Of a DNA stretch of 64,000 bases, positions 22,865-33,454 are shown one piece after another (positions within the stretch are counted from its first letter, which is position 1; the number at the start of each line of letters is the position of its first letter). Location of the stretch: contig NC_134106.1 in the NCBI RefSeq assembly GCF_040939455.1, positions 80,607,001 to 80,671,000 on the forward strand, read 5' to 3'. Origin of the DNA: Microcebus murinus. Taxonomy: Eukaryota; Chordata; Mammalia; Primates; Cheirogaleidae. A program made the translations under genes and the position numbers. The notes beneath the pieces were generated by a model that ran no database searches, had not been told where the DNA came from, and saw nothing but the letters and a program-made list of their open reading frames with translations.

Positions 22865-23110
22865 GCTTTTAATGGTTTTCACAGTCATAAAAGTAACACA
22901 TATCAATTGTGGGAAGCTTCAAAAAGAGAAAAAACTTAGGAAAAATAAAACAACATGTGACATCTATCTCAGAGAATGCTTGTTAACTTTTTATGTTATA
23001 TACATAATAAATATATCTCACACTATGGGAACAAAACATTATACATAAAACTATGTGGTCTTTTTCTTCACTTAACATATCCTGAACATTTTCCCACAAA
23101 ATGTTCTTCA
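22865..23110 (-). repeat. L1M/L1ME LINE 3' end fragment, antisense
   Basis: The run gtaacacatatcaattgtgg, later cttcacttaacatatcctga and acattttcccac, matches the reversed 3' region of old L1M elements. Between about 23110 and 23500 the sequence is unassigned apart from a (GTTT)n run near 23409-23430. Confidence 0.6.
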
Positions 23111-24880
23111 GAAGTTAGGAGGATTTATGACCTACACAGATCCACATATGGCTCCATGGGTGTCACAGATAGAATCCATCCCGGCAGTCCCTGGCCTGCT
23201 GCAGAAACTGAGCATTCCCCGCATCTAGAGGGTGTCTCGTGCTGCCACCCAGGCATTGCCCCCTGCAGTTTGTGTGGCTTGTCGCCCCCCCTCCCCCCAG
23301 CACTGTCCTGACTTTGAGCACCATAGATTGGTTTTCACCTTTATTGAGCTAAATTACACAATAGTAAAATCATGTGTATTTCTGTGGCGGCTACTTCTGG
23401 TGTTTTTTTGTTTGTTTGTTTGTTTGTTTTAAATAAACTTTTCTTCTATACTTTCTTTAATAAACTTTTTTCTAGTGTTTCGCAGGTTAGCCATTTTGAT
23501 AGGTGCATAGGAACTAGTAGGTGCATGTCATTTTAATTGTCAATTCTTTAATGATATATGATGCTGAACATCTTTTCATGTGTTTGTCATCTGTATGTCT
23601 TTTGTCTTTGGTATGGTATCTGCTCAGATCTTTAGTCCATTTTGTATTTGGATTATTTGTTTTCTTACTGTTGAGTTTTAAGAGTTGGATGTCTGTTATC
23701 ATACAAGTGTTTTGCAGATATTTTCTCCCTGTTTGTGTGGCTTGTCTGTTCCTTCTCTTTAATGATGTCTTTTACAAAACAGAAATTTTTAATTTTAATG
23801 TAATCCAACTGTCAGTTTATTCTTTCATGAGTTGTGTTTTTGGTATTATATCTAAAAAGTCATTGTTATATCCAAGACCACCTAGATTTTCTTCTGTTAT
23901 TTTCTAGAAGCTTTATAGCTTTGTGTTTCATATTTAGGTATATGATCCATTTTGAGTTGATTTTTGTGAGTATTTCAAAGTCTGCATAGATTCATTTTCT
24001 TTTGCATGTGAATAAGTTGTCTCAGCAGGATTTGTTTAAAAGTCTGTCCTTTCTCCATTGCATTGCCTCTGCTCCTTTGCCAAAGATCAATTCACTACAT
24101 TTGTGTAGATCTGTTTCTGAGCTCTCTATTTTGTTTCATTGATCTATTAGTCTATTCTTTTGCTAATACCTACACTGTGTTGATTACTGTAAATTTATAG
24201 TAAATCTTGGAGTCAGATACTGTCAATCTTCCAACCTTTTTTTTTTTTTATGAGGAGAGAAGTTTATTAATTTGTTGGCAAATGAGTTTGGCAGATTCTG
24301 GTCTCAAAGTACTAATGTCTCAACATTGTTCTTTTTTAATACTGTGTTGACATTTTATCGATATGTATAAAATAACTTTCTGAGATTTGATTGGAATTGC
24401 GTTGGATCTGTATGTCAAGTTAAGAAGAACTGATATTTCAACAACATTGAGTCTTCCTATCCATGAACGTGGAAATATCTCTCCATTTATTTAGTTCTTC
24501 ATTGATTTCTTTCATCAGAGTTTTGTAGTTTTCCTTAACCACTTCGGTACGGTGCTCACTGGCCGCGAAAGCTTGCCCACAGCCAGCACTCATAGTCCGC
24601 ACGATAGTTTATGCTGTGCATTGACGACGAATCCGTTTTGCTCTTGTGTGATGAGGAAAACTTTAAAGCACTGAAAGCTTGTTTTACTTTACAGGCAGCT
24701 TTACTTGTACTGTAAATCAGAATAGGCAACATATACATATATGTTTTTATTATGTTATTTTTAAATGTTCACAATTTTATTTTGATAAATGAAAAATTGG
24801 AAAAGTCAATTCAAAATTATAGTTTTATTTTATCCATATCATAAAGAAATAAGGCAAGTTTTTTAATATTACGATAAATT

Positions 24881-25063
24881 TTATTGTTTGGTATGATAAA
24901 TTTCAAAGCATGGGGCTACACATAGGCCAACATTACATTGTTTACAATAGTATCTAGTACTACGTCTTTTATTATTTTTGAGCATACATCTTCTTAATGG
25001 ATTTTTCCTTTTTGTTTTATCACTATTGTAAGGTGCTGGAAAATGTCTTTCTGTAAAATGCAT
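24881..25063 (-). pseudogene. Remnant of piggyBac transposase C-terminal cysteine-rich domain
   Basis: Sixty open codons on the minus strand read HFTERHFPAPYNSD, then KRRSTRYYCKQCNVGLCVAP, CFEIYHTKQ and a stop at 24881-24883. The spacing CxxC-x4-C-x3-C-x4-H is that of the zinc-binding tail found at the end of piggyBac transposases, which helps bind the element's subterminal DNA. The catalytic domain is absent, so this fragment cannot transpose anything. It is unusually intact for a relic, which suggests a recent deletion event. Confidence 0.82.
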
Positions 25064-25136
25064 GAGATTTTCTGATGCAGTACAAGAGTTGTATTGCCTC
25101 GATTCAGAGTACTGTTGTAGAAGTTTTGTTATTCAT

Positions 25137-25213
25137 GCTAAAGTCGATGCTTGGCTGTGCGCCTTCATATCACGGCTGTCGGCTAAAGTCGGCACTTGGC
25201 TGTGCGCGTTCAT
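25137..25213. repeat. Pair of 32-bp direct repeats inside the piggyBac derivative
   Basis: Positions 25137-25168 and 25182-25213 match at 28 of 32 bases; both start gctaaagtcg and contain cttggctgtgcg. They lie 30-107 bases from the right end (5' end of the element). Subterminal repeats often bind the transposase in this family; that role is inference. Confidence 0.8.
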
Positions 25214-25899
25214 TTGTGGCTATCTACTATGGTACCGAAATGGTTAAACAGATCTAGAAAAGGGCTATTTTGGTAGATTTATAGCTATTTCATTTTTTGT
25301 AAGTGCTAGTAAAAATGGTGTTTTTAATTTCAAATTCTAATTATTTGTTCGAGTACATAGGAAAGTGATTGGCTTTTATACATTAGGCTTGTGTCCTACA
25401 ACCCTCACTATAATCGCTTATTAGTTCCAGGAGGTTTTTTTTGCTGATTCTTGGGGTTTTCTATCAAGACAGCCATGTCTTCCATGAACAAAGACAGTTT
25501 TATTTCTTCCTTCCCAATCCTTTAACTTTTTATTTCTTTTTCTTGTCTTACTACGTCAGCTAGGACACCCAGTATGATCTTCAATAGGAGCTGTAAGAGG
25601 AGACATCCTTCCCTTATTCTCAATTTTAGGAAGAAAGCATTTGTTTCTCACCATTAAGTATATTAGCTGTAGGGTTTTTGTATATTTTTCATATCAAATT
25701 GAGGTAGTTCTGCTCTATTCCTATTCTCCTGAGAGTTTTTATCATGAATAGGTGTGGGGTTTATCAGATACCTTTTCTGCATCTATTGATATGAATTTTC
25801 TTCTTTAGCTTGTTGATGCGAATTTGTGGCTGTGTTTGGTCAACATCATTATGTTGTTGTTGTTGCTTGTAGTTTGTTTCTACAAAACAAACTATCTAT

Positions 25900-26320
25900 G
25901 GCTACACCACAATTTGTTTACTCATTCTACAGATATTAATGTTGTTTTCTTTTTGGGACTATTATGAACAATGCTGCTATGAATTCCCCATGGTTCTAAT
26001 AGTTTACAACACCAGTTTATAAAGTTCCTGGTTGCTCCACACCTTGCCTACCTTTGATGTTATCAGTATTCTTAATTCTAGACATCCTGATAGGTGTATG
26101 AAATTGTCTCATTATTGTTTTAACATATATTCGCTATTGACTGTTGAGAGCAAGCACCTTTCTTTCTGTGTATCTGTGAGATCACTTCTTTTGCAAAGTT
26201 CCTGTTCTAGTGGCTTGCCCAGTTTTTCTACTGGGTTAACTTTCTATTTGATTGATAGGAGTTCTTTACATATTATATCTGTGAATCCTTTGTCAGCTAT
26301 TTAAGTAGTGCACATCTCTA
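25900..26320 (-). repeat. Second L1 LINE fragment, antisense
   Basis: Starts with atggctacaccacaatttg, ggactattatgaacaatgct (reversed L1 near its 3' end) and runs to aggagttctttacatattat. It restarts from an L1 3' region, so it is a separate insertion from the preceding one. Confidence 0.65.
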
Positions 26321-26369
26321 ACTTGTGACTTGCCTTTTACTAGATTTAAGTCTTTGCATTGGGTGATTG

Positions 26370-26475
26370 ATTTAACCCTTCTGTGCTCATCTGTCAAATG
26401 GGAGCTAATAGCTAATTTAGAGGGTTTTCGGAATCAGATGGCATAATACATGTGAAAGCATCCTATGAGTTCTAT
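26370..26475 (+). repeat. MIR SINE fragment
   Basis: The run ttaacccttctgtgctcatc with tgtcaaatgggagctaatag and taatacatgtgaaagc matches the 3' half of MIR in sense orientation. Old and diverged. Confidence 0.65.
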
Positions 26476-26784
26476 TTGTTGTATTGTTTGCATTTGTTTG
26501 TATTACTTTTTGGTTTATTGGTAATATCCGTCTACATAAATGTGAGTTTTTTTTAAAAAACCTTTCCTTCTAGCCCAGGCGTACACCCAGTGATAATTTT
26601 GTAAGGGTTCAAAAGTCCATCTGAATAGCTTGAATTAAGTTTCTAGTAAAGTTTTGTTATAAAATGGTTCCATTAAAGGAAATGATACTTAATGTTTATG
26701 GAAGTTTCTTTTGGTTACTATTTTTATTAATGATGATAGCAACTTCTGAATATGCATGTAAAATATTTATATTTATTTTGCTAG

Positions 26785-26919
26785 GCAAAAAGGATAAGTT
26801 ACGTGTCTACTATTTGTCCTGGTTAAGAAATAAAATACTGCACAACGATCCAGAAGTTGAGAAGAAGCAGGGATGGACAACTGTAGGGGATTTGGAAGGA
26901 TGTGTACACTATAAAGTTG
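26785..26919 (+). CDS. MAP4K4: MAP4K4 exon: CNH domain ([15 protein letters not shown])
   Basis: The exon completes Gly and encodes [20 protein letters not shown] through [11 protein letters not shown]. Core CNH domain, nearly identical across MAP4K4, TNIK and MINK1. Acceptor ttgctag|GCA; donor GTTG|gtaagt. Confidence 0.96.
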
Positions 26920-28291
26920 GTAAGTTCTAGGAGGGTTGTTAAGTGTTTGTTTTTCCAGAATTTAGTTAGGGTTCAGTTTAAAATTCATGGGTTCTTCAAA
27001 GCTTGTAATAATAAACTTATTTCTGAAACTTGTGGTTGATTTCTGGTATTCTTTTTCTAAGACATTTTCTTGAAGTCTCATCTAGACATTGTCTTACTCC
27101 CTCTATGCGCCAATATGTGTAACATAGAGTTTGTTCCTGCAGCTGGCTCTGTCCTCCGGTTCCCTCACACCATGCATCTTTTGAGTCTTTTCACCCCTTC
27201 TCTTTGGCAGTCCACATTCTTCTCTTCTGTAAGATGTGCCGCAGAGTAATCTCTTTAAGGAAGCCTTGCCAAATGAAAGCCAGCTGATTTGGAGTCCTCC
27301 CTTACACACCCGGGCTTATTCTCCATTGAGAGGACTGTGGGTCCTTGGCAGGCACTGATAGAGTGTTTGAGAGTTTGACCCAGAGGATTATGTTTTGTCA
27401 TTTTGAATGAAGTGCACTGTGCTTTCACTGGTAAATGAGCCTAGCTGGCCCATTCATGTTTCACAGCAACCACATTGTTTTTTCTTCTTGGCATGAATGC
27501 AGTGATTCTCATGAAGTAAAATCTCACAGGAACAAAAGCAAAACAATTTTTTTAAAATGAAAAAAAAAAAATCAAAATACTGATACTGATGTTGGACATC
27601 AAGGGGAAATAATGGACCTTAGCCTAATCAGAGTTTTATAGGGAAGATGATATATTCTAATAGAATTTAGTCTATGGGCATGCCACCCTGAGCATGCCCA
27701 ATATTTCTAATAGAATTTAAAGTAGGGAGTAGATCTGTATACCTAAGACTGATTAATGTTAGGGACCTATCGAGTGTCTGCTTGTGTGTTACTCTTTTTA
27801 TGTGTTTATGAAAGTATTTACTATAGTCAGTTCCTCTGTGCCCCGGGCTGTTACCATCCTTGATTGTGTTGTATAGTCTGTGTACCACACGTTCAGCTCA
27901 TTAATAGTAATGACAGGAGCCACCTCAGTATTTGGAATGATTCTGAGTGGTTGTGTAGAGTAGTAATATCTCAGTATAGATTTGGGGATTAGGATTTTCT
28001 GTGTTGTGTTTATGTGAAGTATTTTTGTTTGTTGAGGTATTGCTAAAATCATCTAAGGCTAAATTTAATGAAACAGCTCTTAACAGCTGAAATATGCATG
28101 AATAGATTATCCTACAGGGGGCACCAGAGGCAGAAGTGTTAGATTGTATTGGGCTTTTAAGCAGAGCAGAACAGTAATCAGTAGTCTTCAAGCCTGTTAC
28201 TCTTACAGAATGAATCACAAGTATTTTCAGGAGATAATGTGAGTTTTAATATAGTTATCTTTATGGTTATCTCCAAGAACAGGGAAGTATT

Positions 28292-28460
28292 TAAATGTAT
28301 ATTTAAATTAATTAAAACTAAATAAACCTTAAAATTTAGTTCCTCAGTGGCACTAGTGCATTCTAAGTGCCCACTAGCCCCATGTGTTCAGTGGCTATCG
28401 TATTAACAGTGCAGATGTAAAGCATTTCCATCATTGTGGAAAATTCTGTTCAACAGTCTG
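28292..28460. repeat. MER5A-like hAT-Charlie fragment
   Basis: AT-rich core (aattaattaaaactaaataa) followed by agttcctcagtggcactagt, ttcagtggctatcg and catttccatcattgtgg. This is the MER5A layout, truncated at one side. Confidence 0.78.
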
Positions 28461-28699
28461 GTTGGGTTAGCCAGTCATAAGCCTTTGTGTCTGACAATAT
28501 ATTAATGTCATTGATTTATTAGAACAGTGATAATATATGGAGTTGAACAATGAGAGTTATCAAGTTAACAGGTTATCTCTCAAAGAAACTGTGTATCTAC
28601 ATCAGACTCTAGTCTGTTATGTGTGCTCAGGGACCCTTGGGGTCACTGCTTTAGCAAAGCTGCCTAGCTATAAGGGAACCAAAATAGCTATGGGAATGA

Positions 28700-29116
<417 letters not shown>

Positions 29117-29706
29117 TAGAACTTTAAGTAGAATCCTAGAAATTACTACCTGTGTAGATCAGGAAATGTTCTGGAGTGATACTTGGACCTGTGTGCAGAT
29201 ACTTTTGTGTACTGATAGAATTAAAGACCCGTGAGTATTTTGGTATTGCCTTCTATGTTCATCAGTCCCATGCAGGACTAGGGACAGCTACATGGAAGAC
29301 CTTGACCTCTTTCTGTGTTTCAGGAGTCTCTTGGCAAATTCATCACATTATTGTCTTTTTGAAGTAATACTGAATTCTTGAGTCTTTAGGGTGGTATGCT
29401 TGGCATTGTCCTTAATTATAAAATGCTTGGAATCTAAGAAGATTAGGAACATTAGTGAAAGTACTCATTGATGGTATCCAGAGTATTGGAGTTGAGCCTA
29501 ACACAACATCAAAAAAAGATGGGAACAGCATGGATTACACATTACAGAATTGGAAAAGGAAACTGTGAGGCATGCTCTCTGTGTTTTTCCTCTGCTGGTT
29601 AGGACGACTGAGTAGAAATCATATATGTTGAGTTTGCTAAAGACAACTAAAGTGATTTAGAGTTCCATGTTGATACTGACCTGTGCCTGTTATTTATTTT
29701 TTTCAG

Positions 29707-29807
29707 TAAAATATGAAAGAATCAAATTTCTGGTAATTGCTTTGAAGAGTTCTGTAGAAGTCTATGCGTGGGCACCCAAGCCATATCACAAATTTATGGC
29801 CTTTAAG
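29707..29807 (+). CDS. MAP4K4: MAP4K4 exon: CNH domain ([20 protein letters not shown])
   Basis: The exon completes Val and encodes [20 protein letters not shown] through PYHKFMAFK, ending in phase 0. The hydrophobic strand pattern fits a beta-propeller blade of the CNH domain. Acceptor tttcag|TAA; donor TTTAAG|gtaaca. Confidence 0.96.
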
Positions 29808-31645
29808 GTAACAACACCAAGCGTATTTAAAAAGCAGCATCAGCCATGCAAGCTGTGCAAAAGAGTTAGTGCATAAGTTTTAAAAGTCTGAACAGTTAAA
29901 ATTGATAATATAAAAGTTATGTGCTAATATGGCATAGAACTTTAGCATAAGAGAAGCCATTTCTAATGTAATGTAATGAGCATAATTTGCTTTCCAACCC
30001 CACAGAGTGTGAGGAGAGAAAGCTAAATGTTGGGCAGACATGTTGACCCATGTGCTACTGTGGGTAACAAAGGAAAAGACAAAACACTACTTCCACCCTC
30101 TTTTAAATTTTAAAAAACTGACCTTCACCTAAAGTCATGGATGTGTATAAAGATTTAGATGTGTTTTTGTTAATAAAAAAGTGTCCAACAACAGGCAGTT
30201 TAAAGTTGTACTCAAAAGGGTACTAATTAAAAATTAAATTACAAAAATTGTGAATGACACAAAGAATGTATATTATATGTTACATGGAAAAAGCAAGTTA
30301 ATATGTATAATATTCCTTTTTTATTGGAATTAGAAAACTAGATACAGCATCCAAATTAATGTATAAGCTAAGATTATTTTGCATGTATGCAGTTTTAGGA
30401 AAGTAACAGAATGGATATTTGTTTTAAAATGAGGATTGTTGGCTGGCTCACTCCTATAATCCTGGCACTTTGAGAGGCCGAGTGGCGATGGGGTGGGAGA
30501 AGAGAGAGATCGCTTGAGGCCAGGAGTCCAAGACCAGCCTGAACAGCATAGCAAGACCCCCCTCTAAAAAAATTAAAGAATTAGCTAGGCATGGTGGCGC
30601 ACACCTATAGTCCCAGCCACTCAGGAGGCTGAGGCAGGAGGATCTCTTGAGACCCTGGAGTTTCAGGTTGCAGTGGGTTATGATGATGCCACTGCACTTT
30701 AGCCTAGGTAGCAGGGCAGGACCCTGTTTTAAAAAAATAAAACAAAATAGGTTGTTTCCATGTGTGAGTTCACACATACAGGCATGGAGTTGTTGCATTT
30801 CTACCTCACATTGCCTGGTGGTTAGGTTTTTAAAATAGTTTTGCTATATTTTATTCAAGGGGTAAGTTTTAGTTATTTGGAAAATTTACATTTTTGAATT
30901 GCTTATTACTTGATTTCCCAGTAAAGTGGGATAAATGGGGTTAAAAAAGAAATCCAAATGTTATTGAGTAAAGATAATTTGTTCTAAAGTTACATTATCT
31001 TTTAAGATCTCATCTCAATATCCTTTATGTACTAGGTACCGCCGTACTAGTTGCATTTATAAGTATTATCTTATTTAAATCTGTTCTGTTTCATCATTTT
31101 TTCAGTCTTGAGAGATGTGGGTATGAAGAATAGAGGCCGTCCAGCACGATGGAGGCTATTATATAATAGTACATCTAGCTTTCATCACCATTTCAGTCTA
31201 GCCAGAAAGGGTAGAGGTCTTTATAGCTCAAATAGTGATGAGGATGCTAATAGTGATAAAATTCTCAGTACATGACTCCAACAGTGCCTCCTCTCACTCC
31301 ACTGTGCATTTGAATAGTTAGATAGTATGTTACAGAAAGTCCTCATTATTTTACTTTACATGTTTTTCTGATCAAGACAAACAACAGGGTAGATGACAGG
31401 GTGGAATTCTTGGGCTGAGGAGGGGGGATTTGGGACCCAACTTGGGAAAGAAAGTGTCTTTCGGATACTAATTAACAGACAAAAACATTTAATAATGACT
31501 TTCCTTACAGTATTATTGCTTTATCGCTGTTGCTAGCATGGCTCAGTAATTGAATAACTGAGTATGTTGGGTCTAGCTTCTCTCCTTTGATCTGTGAGAA
31601 GTTCTCCTTCATCTTACTGCTTCTCTCTTGGTTGCTTCTTTGTAG
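29808..31645 (+). other. MAP4K4: Intron, 1.8 kb
   Basis: Contains a sense Alu (30441-30748). The rest (29880-30430 and 30760-31620) is AT-rich with no named repeat. Confidence 0.85.
30441..30748 (+). mobile_element. AluJ-like SINE, sense, dimeric
   Basis: Starts ggctggctcactcctataat, has left arm, mid A-rich region (ctctaaaaaaattaaagaat), right arm (gcatggtggcgcacacctat) and an A-rich tail with aaaacaaaa. Diverged and CpG-poor, so old. Confidence 0.88.
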
Positions 31646-31795
31646 TCCTTTGGAGAATTGGTACATAAGCCATTACTGGTGGATCTCACTGTTGAGGAAG
31701 GCCAGAGGTTGAAAGTGATCTATGGATCCTGTGCTGGATTCCATGCTGTTGATGTGGATTCGGGATCAGTCTATGACATTTATCTACCAACACAC
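31646..31795 (+). CDS. MAP4K4: MAP4K4 exon: CNH domain ([20 protein letters not shown])
   Basis: Fifty residues in phase 0 at both ends, from [20 protein letters not shown] to [10 protein letters not shown]. The SFGELVHK and [18 protein letters not shown] versions fit MAP4K4 rather than TNIK (SFADLQHK). Acceptor ttgtag|TCC; donor CACAC|gtaaga. Confidence 0.96.
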
Positions 31796-32342
31796 GTAAG
31801 AAAGAACCCACACTCTATGGTTGGTTGACTGGCATCATTTTGTTTTGACTTTTTTCTTTCCTCTGCTTAGTGAACTAACACAAGCAGGGATTCTTCATTT
31901 CCCCTTGGTGTGGGGGTGAGTATTTAAGTGATGTGGTATTTTCAGTAGCTGTATGCTCCAAGACAAGTGGAAATCCACTCTCCTGGCTCTGTGAAGCCCT
32001 CCTGAAAACCTCTTAGGCTCTTGCTTTGACTAACATGGGTTGGATTTGGGGCAGTTGCTAGCAGGTCAAAACATCCCTGGGTTGAAAGTGGTTCACAAAT
32101 GGAGCCCACCACCCAAATACTTTTCAGGGGCCTCAGAAAATGTGAGTCAGTAGAGTATATGACGTATAAAAGATAGACTTGGGGATATATACTGCACGGG
32201 TGTTCCAAAATGTTATCTAATTGCTCTGTTCATCACCAGGGATATGGTACCAGTGCATTCACCAAGACAGTCTTACTGAGTACTTTCACAGGGCTGGAAA
32301 TAGCCACAAACATGCTTCCTTGCATTTTGTTCTCTTCTCTAG
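31796..32342 (+). other. MAP4K4: Intron
   Basis: Intron of 0.55 kb with acceptor ttctcttctctag. No repeat recognised. Confidence 0.85.
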
Positions 32343-32502
32343 ATCCAGTGTAGCATCAAACCCCATGCAATCATCATCCTCCCCAACACAGATGGGATGG
32401 AACTTCTGGTGTGCTATGAAGATGAGGGGGTTTACGTGAACACATATGGAAGGATCACCAAGGATGTGGTCCTGCAGTGGGGAGAGATGCCCACGTCTGT
32501 AG
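32343..32502 (+). CDS. MAP4K4: MAP4K4 exon: CNH domain ([20 protein letters not shown])
   Basis: Encodes [20 protein letters not shown] through [12 protein letters not shown], ending one base into a codon. Contains the invariant [19 protein letters not shown] block of the CNH family. Acceptor tctctag|ATC; donor GTAG|gtacgg. Confidence 0.96.
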
Positions 32503-33314
32503 GTACGGAGCACTTGGGGGGGAAAGTCAGCAGTTGTGAAAGTGGAGCCTTGTCTAAGACTGCATATATTCATCATGCTGATTTTGCTGCCTTTCAAACC
32601 TTTTGGCCGTTTAACAGAGTGGTTGGCAATATATGGTACAAAGTTAGATTAAAGACCATGGAAATACTCTTAGGTTTATTGTAGAACAAAATCCAAGGAA
32701 TTATTTTATAATTTTTAAAACTCTGTTACCGTAGTCTCTCATTTAATCCTGAAAACATCCAGAGAAAATAGGGCAGATTTTTTTTGTTGACTGATTTGTG
32801 GAAGGTAAAGGGAGACAGAAAAAGGGAAGTGATTTGCCTTGAGTGTGGCAGAGCTACAGCTGGATAGACAGCTTCATACATAGTCTTCTGGTTTGCATTC
32901 AGGAGTAAAGACTAAAATTTGAAAGTCTGATGGCTTTCTGTTTATATCCCCAAACTATCTTGTTTTCATTGAAGCGGAGTCACTGTCACTGTCTGCCCTT
33001 CATTTCTTCTCCCTGCCTTCTCTCATGACCAGATTGATGAAAATGTGCATTAAACTCTAAACTCAGGGGGTCATTTTTTAAGATAAGGATGAAAGGCCTA
33101 AGGGAAATGAATAGATTCAACCACTGATGCTAATGACTACTTCCTAGGATAGACTAGACAGTTACAAAGGCAAAGTTCCTTAAATACAAAAATCCTTAAA
33201 TGCTAGGCATTTTGGGAGGGTGGGGTGGCTTATATCTTTATGTGTCACAGAAGTGATATCTTTTCAAGGCTATTTCCCTGTCTTCAACAATTTGTAATTT
33301 TTTCCTCCCAAAAG
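32503..33314 (+). other. MAP4K4: Intron
   Basis: Intron of 0.8 kb. A weak MIR- or L2-like patch lies around 32730-32880 (cagagaaaatagggcag, agtgatttgccttgagtgtg). Acceptor tcccaaaag has few pyrimidines. Confidence 0.8.
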
Positions 33315-33454
33315 CATATATTCGGTCCAATCAGACCATGGGCTGGGGAGAGAAGGCCATAGAGATCCGATCTGTGGAAACTGGTCACTTGGATGGTGTG
33401 TTCATGCACAAAAGGGCTCAAAGACTAAAATTCTTGTGTGAACGCAATGATAAG
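33315..33454 (+). CDS. MAP4K4: MAP4K4 exon: CNH domain ([20 protein letters not shown])
   Basis: Completes Ala and encodes [20 protein letters not shown] through KFLCERNDK, ending in phase 0. The block [20 protein letters not shown] is the most conserved stretch of the CNH domain in this subfamily. Donor GATAAG|gtaatg. Confidence 0.96.

Larger units (their letters stand above)
24539..25243 (-). mobile_element. Non-autonomous piggyBac derivative with TTAA target sites
   Basis: The 705-base element is bounded by TTAA at 24535-24538 and 25244-25247, the target site of piggyBac transposases. Its ends are inverted: CCACTTCGGTAC on the left and CCATTTCGGTAC on the reversed right. The host L1 sequence continues uninterrupted on both sides. 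Inside, the minus strand keeps the C-terminal cysteine-rich tail of a piggyBac transposase, so it is an internal-deletion derivative of a coding element, not an unrelated MITE. Two 32-base direct repeats lie near the right end. PiggyBac activity of this kind in primates is known from mouse lemur. Confidence 0.9.
23500..25900 (-). repeat. L1M LINE ORF2 fragment, antisense, split by a piggyBac insertion
   Basis: From about 23540 the sequence follows reversed L1 ORF2: aatgatatatgatgctgaac, tttgcagatattttctccct, atttaggtatatgatccatt, and so on up to 24534. It resumes at 25248 with agatctagaaaagggct and tatagctatttcattttttg, which is the next part of the same reversed L1. The gap between is the piggyBac derivative. 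The L1 piece continues to the region of ttatcagataccttttctgc. Old and without open frames. Confidence 0.8.
20156..26784 (+). other. MAP4K4: Intron, 6.6 kb, rich in transposons
   Basis: The longest intron in the window. In order: a full-length mariner (20613-21868), antisense L1 remnants (about 21900-22510, 22865-23110, 23500-25900, 25900-26320), a piggyBac derivative within the third of these (24539-25243), and a MIR fragment (about 26370-26475). The final acceptor is tattttgctag. Confidence 0.88.

Noticed and set aside
23521..23907. Hydrophobic 128-codon frame
   Set aside because: Translated antisense L1; T-rich DNA gives Phe/Leu-rich peptides that mimic membrane proteins.
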